A stretch of 12,724 bases of DNA from DATILI01 sp035476635. GTDB taxonomy: Bacteria; Pseudomonadota; Gammaproteobacteria; Burkholderiales; Burkholderiaceae_C. Positions within the stretch are counted from its first letter, which is position 1. Each line of letters opens with the position of its first letter. Below the pieces are notes generated by a model. That model made no database searches and was not told the DNA's origin. It saw only the letters and a program-made list of their open reading frames with translations. Position numbers and translations under genes: made by a program. This document shows, piece by piece, positions 1 through 4,771 of the stretch. The stretch covers positions 1 through 12,724 of the forward strand of contig DATILI010000330.1 in NCBI GenBank assembly GCA_035476635.1, in the 5' to 3' direction.

Positions 1-579
1 GCGGGTTCGGTAGGCGCGCAACTGTATCCGGGAGTGGCCGAGCTGCTGTTTGGCGCAAGCAGCGAAGAGCTGGCCGGGCGTCACACGCCGCTGGAGGATC
101 TCTGGGGCGCGCATGCAGGGCTGGCGCTGGAGCAATTGCAAGGCGTGGCCACGCCGCAGGCACGTCTGGGCCTGCTGGAAGCGCTGCTCGCGGCGCGGCT
201 GCCCGCCGTACGCGCATTGCACCCCGCGGTGGCGCAGGCCCTGCAGCAGATCGGCGGCCCGCTGCGCGTGGAGGCGCTTGTGCGGCAATCCGGTTACAGC
301 CATCGCCAGTTCGTTGCATTGTTCAAGCGCGCAGTCGGGCTTTCGCCCAAGGTCTATGGGCGGGTGTTGCGCTTTCAGTCGGTGCTATACCAGGCGCACG
401 GCTTGGCGCTGTCGAGCGAGCCGGTGCGTTGGGCGGAATTGGCGCTGGACGCGGGCTTCAGCGACCAGGCGCATTTCAACCGCGAGTTTCGCGCGATGGC
501 GGGCGTGACACCCGAGGCCTATCGCAGGCAGGCGCCTGCGCATGCCAATCACCTGGCGCTGCGGCGAGAAGGCAGGTAG
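1..579 (+). CDS. AraC-family transcriptional regulator, 5' partial
   Basis: The reading frame is open from base 1, so the gene starts upstream of the window; an internal GTG at 34 is probably not the start. The visible N-terminal stretch (AQLYPGVAELLFG, then HTPLEDLWG) resembles the end of the sensor domain in AraC proteins of the DUF6597 type. The last 110 or so residues form the double helix-turn-helix DNA-binding domain: first helix pair around LVRQSGYSHRQFVALFKRAVG, second around ELALDAGFSDQAHFNREFRA, then the family signature GVTPEAYRR. It is a cytoplasmic DNA-binding regulator; its ligand cannot be told. The VOC gene follows 81 nt downstream on the same strand and is a plausible co-transcribed partner or target. 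The family call is firm, the target is inference. Confidence 0.9.
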   Translation, partial: AGSVGAQLYPGVAELLFGASSEELAGRHTPLEDLWGAHAGLALEQLQGVATPQARLGLLEALLAARLPAVRALHPAVAQALQQIGGPLRVEALVRQSGYSHRQFVALFKRAVGLSPKVYGRVLRFQSVLYQAHGLALSSEPVRWAELALDAGFSDQAHFNREFRAMAGVTPEAYRRQAPAHANHLALRREGR

Positions 580-660
580 CGCGAGGTCAATTTTCTGCAA
601 TACCGCGCAAGCGCCGGGCGAATACAGTGGGCGCCGGTTGTTTCATTCAAGGAGTCTTTC

Positions 661-1107
661 ATGGCCATCCACGAACTGTTTCCCTACCTGCACGTGCATG
701 ACGCCGAGAGCGCCATCGCCTACTACGTCAAGGTCTTCGGCGTGCAGGAAAAGTTTCGCCTGACCGAGCCCGGCGGTCGCATCGGCCACGCCGAACTCGA
801 CTTCAACGGCGCCACCTTGATGATCAGCGACGAGTACCCCGAGTGCAGCATCTTGAGCGCCAAGACCATCGGCGCCACGGCGGTCACGCTGCACATCCAC
901 GTGGACGACGCGGATGCGCTGATCCAGCGCGCGGTGGATGCGGGCGCCACCCTGGAGATGGCGCCGCAGGACCATTTCTACGGCGAGCGCTCGGGCGCCA
1001 TCCGCGACCCGTTCGGCCACCGCTGGAACATCGGCCACAGCATCGAAGCGGTGGAGCCCGAGGAGATGCAGCGGCGCTATGACGCGCTGATGGCGGCGCC
1101 GGGCTGA
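661..1107 (+). CDS. VOC-family (glyoxalase/bleomycin-resistance fold) protein
   Basis: 148 aa, the usual length for a single-chain VOC protein built of two beta-alpha-beta-beta-beta modules. The first module begins FPYLHVHDAESAIAYYVKVFG and contains IGHAELDFNGATLMISDE (residues 41-58); the second begins VTLHIHVDDADALIQRAVDAG and ends YGERSGAIRDPFGHRWNIG (107-125). This pattern matches the PhnB-like/glyoxalase group, where His and Glu residues on the modules hold a divalent metal; H43 and E110 are candidates. The substrate cannot be inferred. The ATG at 661 is preceded by AAGGAG at 649-654, six bases away, an ideal ribosome site. It lies just downstream of an AraC gene on the same strand and converges with the CMD gene. 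The fold is confident; enzymatic function is unknown. Confidence 0.9.
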   Translation: MAIHELFPYLHVHDAESAIAYYVKVFGVQEKFRLTEPGGRIGHAELDFNGATLMISDEYPECSILSAKTIGATAVTLHIHVDDADALIQRAVDAGATLEMAPQDHFYGERSGAIRDPFGHRWNIGHSIEAVEPEEMQRRYDALMAAPG

Positions 1108-1130
1108 GCCGGCACTCCGGCCTTCAGGCC
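1108..1130. terminator. Hairpins between convergent VOC and CMD genes
   Basis: Immediately after the VOC stop codon there is a perfect 5-bp stem GCCGG-CACT-CCGGC (1108-1121). It overlaps a second one, GGCC-TTCA-GGCC (1119-1130), which reaches into the end of the CMD gene. Neither is followed by a clear T-run. This could be a weak bidirectional terminator; the role is inferred from its place between convergent genes. Confidence 0.35.
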
Positions 1131-1669
1131 GCGCGCCGCAGTGCAACCTGCGGAAAATCCACCGGCACGGCGAAGGCGACGTTGACGTAGTTGGTGAACA
1201 GGTTGAGCGCCACGTGTGCCAGGATCTCGACGATCTGCGCATCGGCGAAGCCCGCCTGGCGCAGCAGGGCAACGTCGCCTTCGGACACCTTGCCACGCGC
1301 TTCCACCAGCTTCAGTGCAAAGCGCAAGGCAGCCGCGGTCGGCGGATCGGCCGAGACGCCGGCCTGCGCATCGCTCATCTCCTGCGCGCTGGCGCCGGCC
1401 TTGCGCCCCAGGGCCGTGTGCGCGGCAAGGCAGTAGTGGCAGGCGTTGCGTTCGGCCACGGCCACCGCGATCTGCTCGCCGAGCTTGGCCGGGAGTTTGC
1501 CGGAGCCGAGCGCGCCGAACGAGCCCCACATGCTGTGCAAGGCGGCCGGCGAATGCGCCACGGCGCGGAACATGTTGGGCGTGCTGCCGAAGGCGGCCTG
1601 GATCTGCGCGAGCAGGGGTTGGCTGTCGGCGGGAGCGTTGTTGGTGTCGGTGAGGGGGATGCGGGCCAT
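1124..1669 (-). CDS. Carboxymuconolactone decarboxylase / AhpD-like peroxidase family protein
   Basis: 181 aa, all-alpha AhpD-like fold. The active-site signature is complete: E73, then C77-H-Y-C80 and H84 in AERNACHYCLAAHTALG. This is the E-x3-C-x2-C-x3-H arrangement of CMD-domain alkylhydroperoxidases, which use the CxxC pair in thiol-based peroxide reduction. The N-terminal part (PLLAQIQAAFGSTPNMFRAVAHSP) matches the peroxidase-related subgroup rather than true carboxymuconolactone decarboxylase, so an antioxidant role is more likely than ring cleavage. The ATG at 1669-1667 has AAGGA eight bases upstream (1682-1678 on this strand). The gene is divergent from the AraC regulator that follows, which is the likely controller. 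The family is secure; the physiological substrate is unknown. Confidence 0.92.
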   Translation of the reverse strand: MARIPLTDTNNAPADSQPLLAQIQAAFGSTPNMFRAVAHSPAALHSMWGSFGALGSGKLPAKLGEQIAVAVAERNACHYCLAAHTALGRKAGASAQEMSDAQAGVSADPPTAAALRFALKLVEARGKVSEGDVALLRQAGFADAQIVEILAHVALNLFTNYVNVAFAVPVDFPQVALRRAA

Positions 1670-1762
1670 GGTGTTTTTCCTTCAGGTTGGATGAATTCGG
1701 AGATGTGATGTGCAGCAAGGCACACACGCAGTGTCTGGCGCATGGCGATATGATTTGGTTCG

Positions 1763-1792
1763 AATCGTCCATAAAACAGTCCAATTCGTCCA
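1763..1792. promoter_or_regulatory. 21-bp-spaced direct repeat, probable AraC-type operator
   Basis: AATCGTCCA (1763-1771) and ATTCGTCCA (1784-1792) match at 8 of 9 positions and lie exactly 21 bp apart, two helical turns. This is the usual layout of half-sites for AraC-family regulators. A partial third copy (CAGTCCA, 1777-1783) lies between. The pair sits between the divergent CMD and AraC genes and ends 9 bp before the AraC ATG. A TATGAT at 1749-1754 could be a -10 for the rightward gene, without a convincing -35. Binding by the adjacent regulator is inferred. Confidence 0.5.
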
Positions 1793-1800
1793 GTTCCGTG

Positions 1801-2661
1801 ATGACCGAACCCCTTGACCGCCTGTCCGCCTTGCTGGAGCGCTTTCGCGCACGGGCCCATCTGTTCCACGCCGGTCCGCTGTGCGGCGTCACGCACTTCG
1901 CCGCCAAGCCGGGCCGCGGGTTTTTGCATGTGCTGCGCCGCGGCGAGATGGTCTTGACGCACCGCGCCAAGAGCGGTGCGCCGCGCCGCATCAAGGTGCA
2001 GGAGCCCACGCTGCTGTTCTATCCGCGGCCGCTGGCGCACGATTTCCACAATGCACCGGTGGATGGCGCGGACTTCGTCTGCGCGACCTTGGACTTCGAA
2101 GGCGGCGAACAGCATCCGCTGGTGCGGGCCTTGCCCCCGATACTGGTGCTGCCGCTGCGCCGGGTGGCCGGCTTGGAGCACACCCTGGCCTTGCTCTTTT
2201 CGGAAACCGAACGCCTGCTTTGCGGCCAGCGCCTGTTGGCCGACCGTTTGTTCGAGGTGCTGTTGATCCAGTTGCTGCGCTGGCTGCTCGATCACCCGGC
2301 AGAGGCGGGTGTGGGCGCCGGCCTCCTGGCCGGATTGGCGCATCCACGGCTCGCGCGTGCGCTGGTTGCAATGCATGAGAAACCTGGCGATGCCTGGACA
2401 CTGGACAGCCTCGCGGCTTGCGCGGGCATGTCGCGCAGCGCTTTCGCTGCCGCCTTCAAGGCCCACGTAGGCGCCGCGCCGGCAGAACATCTCATGCAGT
2501 GGCGCATGGCCCTCGCCCAGGGCCTGCTGCGCGAGGGCGCATCGATCAAGGCGGTGGCCGAGCAGCTCGGCTACGGCACGCCGTCATCCCTGTCGCGCGC
2601 CTTCACGGCGACGCTGGGCCTGTCGCCACGCGCTTGGGTGCAGCAGCGACGGCAGGCATAG
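1801..2661 (+). CDS. AraC-family transcriptional regulator with cupin-type sensor
   Basis: 286 aa from the ATG at 1801. The frame is open back to 1687, but the extra 38 residues are not family-like and would cover the intergenic operator, so 1801 is preferred. Residues 1 to about 175 are a beta-rich sensor of the Cupin_6 type (HLFHAGPLCGVTHFAAKPG, then FLHVLRRGEMVLTHR, then LLFYPRPLAHDFHN). The last 100 residues hold both helix-turn-helix units: TLDSLAACAGMSRSAFAAAF and IKAVAEQLGYGTPSSLSRAF, followed by LGLSPRAWV. It is divergently placed next to the CMD/peroxidase gene; regulators of this type commonly control the divergent gene, and a 21-bp direct repeat lies between them. No clear Shine-Dalgarno precedes 1801, so the start is moderately certain. 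Confidence 0.9.
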   Translation: MTEPLDRLSALLERFRARAHLFHAGPLCGVTHFAAKPGRGFLHVLRRGEMVLTHRAKSGAPRRIKVQEPTLLFYPRPLAHDFHNAPVDGADFVCATLDFEGGEQHPLVRALPPILVLPLRRVAGLEHTLALLFSETERLLCGQRLLADRLFEVLLIQLLRWLLDHPAEAGVGAGLLAGLAHPRLARALVAMHEKPGDAWTLDSLAACAGMSRSAFAAAFKAHVGAAPAEHLMQWRMALAQGLLREGASIKAVAEQLGYGTPSSLSRAFTATLGLSPRAWVQQRRQA

Positions 2662-2686
2662 ACGAACAGCGCGACGCGGCTATGAT
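2659..2686 (+). promoter_or_regulatory. Candidate sigma70 promoter for the leader ORF / GNAT transcript
   Basis: TAGACG (2659-2664, four matches to TTGACA) and TATGAT (2681-2686, five matches to TATAAT) are separated by 16 bp. Transcription would begin near 2693, giving a 5' leader of about 260 nt before the acetyltransferase, with the small ORF close to its start. The -35 box overlaps the stop codon of the AraC gene. Assignment is by motif only. Confidence 0.4.
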
Positions 2687-2722
2687 GGCCACTTCTTTCA
2701 CAAACACGAACCGGAGGTGCCC

Positions 2723-2788
2723 ATGATTCGCCGACACATCCCATCTGCCCTGCACGGCCGGTTCGTCGCCATTCCCGCGACCGCCTAG
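2723..2788 (+). CDS. Small leader ORF (21 aa) upstream of the GNAT gene
   Basis: An ATG at 2723 preceded by GGAGG at 2713-2717 with a 5-nt gap, the strongest ribosome site in this part of the window, opens a 21-codon frame. It runs from MIRRHIPSALHG to IPATA and ends at TAG (2786-2788). It follows a candidate promoter and precedes a GC-rich hairpin (2797-2814), with 163 nt remaining before the acetyltransferase. A strong ribosome site on a tiny frame in a structured leader suggests a regulatory leader peptide. No run of a single amino acid stands out, so a classical amino-acid attenuator is not obvious. Not recognised; it may not make a stable product. Confidence 0.4.
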   Translation: MIRRHIPSALHGRFVAIPATA

Positions 2789-2796
2789 CAAGGCGC

Positions 2797-2814
2797 CCAG
2801 CGCGCGAGCGCTGG
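2797..2814 (+). promoter_or_regulatory. GC hairpin with GNRA loop in the GNAT leader
   Basis: A perfect 7-bp stem, CCAGCGC-GCGA-GCGCTGG, closes a GCGA tetraloop, a member of the stable GNRA class. It begins 8 bases after the stop codon of the small leader ORF, so a ribosome stopping there would cover or abut it. No T-run follows. Together with the weaker hairpin at 2907-2923 it gives the leader the layout of a translation-coupled control region. The function is inferred. Confidence 0.4.
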
Positions 2815-2906
2815 CAAGTCTCGACCTCCGTCACCCGTCTTCGCTTGATGCGGCCGCTGCGCCGCTGCGATTGACGTTTGGCGTTTCGAATCGACCTGCG
2901 CAGTTG

Positions 2907-2937
2907 GCTGCCTGGCCAGCAGCGGGTCACCTTTTTT
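2907..2937 (+). terminator. Weak attenuator-like hairpin and T-run before the GNAT gene
   Basis: The stem GCTGC (2907-2911) and GCAGC (2919-2923) enclose a 7-nt loop. After an 8-base gap comes a run of six T (2932-2937), which ends 14 bases before the GNAT ATG. The gap between stem and T-run is too long for a textbook intrinsic terminator, so this is only a candidate attenuator. Confidence 0.2.
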
Positions 2938-2951
2938 GAACAGATTCATCC

Positions 2952-4040
2952 ATGTCCGAGCAACACACGGCGCGCATGCGCCAGACCGAAATGCAGGCGT
3001 TCTCCATCGGGCCTTTCGACCCCGAGACCGCCTCTGCCCAGGAGTGGGCCCAGCTCCAGGTCTTTCGCCGCTTGCGCGCGGCTGAGGACCATCCCGGCGA
3101 ACCTGTGCTTGCAGACGCTGACTTCCAGCACGACGTTTGTCGTCAGTGGCCATTGCAGCAATACCGGCGCTTTGTCGCGCGGCGAGGCGTTGAGATCGCC
3201 GGCAACCTGATCCTGGTCTGCCGGCGCGAAGGCACTCCGGGCTGCGAGGACTATGCGGCCTTTGTTGACGTCTGGGGCGGTGTGTTGAACCGCTTCCAGC
3301 GCCGGGGCGTCGCCACGGCGTTGTTGCGTACGCTTGGCGGCTTCATGCAGGAAAGTGGCCGCCGTGTAGCGACCATGAAAGTGCATCGCCCCGAGAGCCA
3401 CGCCTTCTTTCGTACGATCGGTGCCAAGGAGAAATTCTCAAGCATCGAGAACCGTCTTGCGCTCGCGGCGCTGGACTGGGCCGCGCTTGTGCATTGGCGC
3501 GCCGAGGTGCAGGGGCTGCAGTGGGAAATCCACGCAGGCCGCGTGCCGATGGAGCGACTGGCCCAGTTGATGGCGCCGTTCTCGCAACTCATCAACGAGC
3601 AGCCACTGGGCTCGCTTGACATCCCGCGCATGCGCTACGACCTGGCCGGCTACGAGAGCTGGTATGCGGAGATGGACCAGCGCGGCGGCGAACATTTTCT
3701 GGTTTTGCTGCGCGACGGTGATGAAGTGGTCGCCTTGTGCGATGCGAGCTGGGACGCACGTTTTCCCGAGCGGGTGTACCAGGCCTTGACGGCCGTGGCG
3801 GCACGCTGGCGCGGCAAGGGGCTGGCCAAGGCGGTGAAGGCCGCGATGCTGCAACTACTGCGCGAGCGCCACCCGCAACTGCAAACCATGATCACGACCA
3901 ATGCCCACGCCAATGCACCGATGCTGTCGATCAACCAGCGCCTGGGCTTTGCGGTGCATCGGCACGACGCGACTTACCAGATCGAGCGTGACGGCTTGCA
4001 GGAGTTTCTGGCCGCAAGGACGGGGCACCTCGCGGCATGA
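2952..4040 (+). CDS. Tandem GNAT-family N-acetyltransferase
   Basis: 362 aa, about twice the length of a single GNAT domain, and two acetyl-CoA sites can be seen. The first half has NRFQRRGVATALLRTLGGFM (residues 113-132), with the Q/R-x-x-G-x-A pyrophosphate-binding loop, followed by VHRPESHAFFRTIGAKEK. The second half has ARWRGKGLAKAVKAAMLQLL (284-303) and NAPMLSINQRLGF (321-333), the usual alpha4/beta7 element. The protein is probably a cytoplasmic acetyltransferase; the first half may have drifted to a non-catalytic role, as in other double-GNAT proteins. The substrate is unknown. ATG 2952 lacks a clear Shine-Dalgarno; ATG 2976 in the same frame is an alternative. The gene is preceded by a long structured leader with a small ORF and converges with the GFA gene 25 nt away. 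Confidence 0.85.
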   Translation: MSEQHTARMRQTEMQAFSIGPFDPETASAQEWAQLQVFRRLRAAEDHPGEPVLADADFQHDVCRQWPLQQYRRFVARRGVEIAGNLILVCRREGTPGCEDYAAFVDVWGGVLNRFQRRGVATALLRTLGGFMQESGRRVATMKVHRPESHAFFRTIGAKEKFSSIENRLALAALDWAALVHWRAEVQGLQWEIHAGRVPMERLAQLMAPFSQLINEQPLGSLDIPRMRYDLAGYESWYAEMDQRGGEHFLVLLRDGDEVVALCDASWDARFPERVYQALTAVAARWRGKGLAKAVKAAMLQLLRERHPQLQTMITTNAHANAPMLSINQRLGFAVHRHDATYQIERDGLQEFLAARTGHLAA

Positions 4041-4065
4041 GTTGCCCATCCTTCGCGCCGGGAAT

Positions 4066-4413
4066 TCACTGGGAGCGGCCGTCGAACTGGTGCACCGGGA
4101 CCGAAGCCAGGTCGACGTTTTCCAGGCAGCGGACATTGATCGCCGCTATCGCATTGCCCTTCGGATCAACACCTTCGCCATAGGGATGAATACCGCAGGC
4201 AGGGCAGAAGCGGTGCTTGATCACGTGCTTGTTGAACATATAGGTCGCGGCCGCGTCATCGGGTGTGCGCAAGCGCATCTTGTCACGCGGCAGGAACCAC
4301 AAGAGCGAACCTTTGCGTGAACAGATGGAGCAGTTGCAGGACATCGCACCCTGCAATTCGCCTTCCACTTCGAACGCGACCTTGCCGCAATGGCAGCTGC
4401 CTTGGTAGATCAT
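4066..4413 (-). CDS. GFA-family (CENP-V/GFA fold) zinc protein
   Basis: 115 aa from the ATG at 4413. A GTG 18 bases further upstream is in frame, but the ATG gives the family's normal start (MIYQGSCHCG) and has AGGA eight bases before it. All seven cysteines expected in this family are present: C7 and C9 (CHC), C26, C28 and C31 (CNCSIC), and C70 and C73 (CPAC). They bind a structural and a catalytic zinc. The founding enzyme, glutathione-dependent formaldehyde-activating enzyme, adds glutathione to formaldehyde, but most relatives are uncharacterised and that activity should not be assumed. The gene is single, convergent with the acetyltransferase, with a palindromic operator over its promoter. 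The family is certain, the reaction is not. Confidence 0.92.
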   Translation of the reverse strand: MIYQGSCHCGKVAFEVEGELQGAMSCNCSICSRKGSLLWFLPRDKMRLRTPDDAAATYMFNKHVIKHRFCPACGIHPYGEGVDPKGNAIAAINVRCLENVDLASVPVHQFDGRSQ

Positions 4414-4433
4414 TTGCCTATTCCTAGTCACAA

Positions 4434-4456
4434 AGTTAACTTAAAGGTTAACTATA
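4434..4456 (-). promoter_or_regulatory. GTTAAC palindromic operator over the GFA promoter
   Basis: AGTTAAC (4434-4440) and GTTAACT (4447-4453) form a perfect inverted repeat with a 6-bp spacer, 21 bases upstream of the GFA ATG. On the reverse strand TATAGT (4456-4451) reads as a good -10 box and overlaps the right arm, so a bound protein would block transcription. A possible -35 (TTGAGG, 4482-4477) is at a long 20-bp distance. GTTAAC-rich palindromes are typical of ArsR- or MarR-like repressors; none is encoded nearby. Confidence 0.5.
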
Positions 4457-4494
4457 CCGGGAATTCTTGCCGCGCGCCTCAAGCGGCTCGATGC

Positions 4495-4559
4495 GCTCAA
4501 GCCTGCGCTACCTCGTGCGCCGCCATTTGTTCCAGCGCCTTGACTAGTGCCGAATGGTC
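4495..4559. repeat. Direct repeat, left copy of the garR 3' end
   Basis: These 65 bases match 11241-11305 in the same orientation with 3 mismatches (4500, 4509 and 4548). Outside these limits no similarity continues on either side. Confidence 0.95.
4497..4559 (-). pseudogene. garR: Detached 3' fragment of a garR allele
   Basis: Read on the reverse strand, this is the last 20 codons and the TGA stop of a garR gene (DHSALVKALEQMAAHEVAQA). The amino acids are identical to the intact gene at 11243, but three codons differ in the third base (GCA for GCG, GTA for GTG, GCT for GCC). There is no start or N-terminal part. Purely silent differences mean the two copies parted while both were under selection as coding sequence, so the fragment comes from a functional but slightly different allele and not from decay of a recent duplication. 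Confidence 0.85.
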
Positions 4560-4771
4560 ACTCGGTTTTACGCCCCGGGTCGAGCCGTGCATCGGTTGTG
4601 ACGCCGATGCAACGCGCACGACACGGTTGACGTTTGTTGACTTTCTGGTTTGCCGAATCGCCATAGCATGCGCAGTCGAGGTCAGACGGGGTGCATTGCA
4701 ATTGCCATAGAGGCGCACGCCGAACGTTTTAGGGCTTCCCACCAAGGGACGGTAAAAAGTATGGAGCACGA

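Larger units (their letters stand above)
4414..4771. other. Gene-free junction between the GFA gene and the Rhs island
   Basis: This stretch holds the GFA promoter and operator (4434-4456), the duplicated 3' end of garR (4495-4559), and about 210 bases of leader in front of the first Rhs gene. The leader contains a direct repeat of GTTGAC (4626-4631 and 4636-4641, 10 bp apart). The second copy is part of TTGACT (4637-4642), a possible -35, with only a poor -10 (CATAGC, 4662-4667). The GC content visibly falls after about 4620. No further gene is supported; the reverse-strand open frame 4497-4769 only borrows the garR tail. Confidence 0.5.

Noticed and set aside
643..1296. Reverse-strand open frame over the VOC gene and the end of the CMD gene
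   Set aside because: Overlaps two confident genes and has low-complexity shadow composition.
1375..2490. Long reverse-strand open frame (371 codons) across the CMD gene start and the AraC gene
   Set aside because: Antisense shadow of GC-rich genes; it overlaps two well-supported genes and has no family-like sequence.
4497..4769. Reverse-strand open frame of 90 codons ending in the garR C-terminus
   Set aside because: Only the last 20 codons are meaningful, and they come from the garR fragment. The upstream 70 codons resemble no protein and run through the leader of the Rhs gene.
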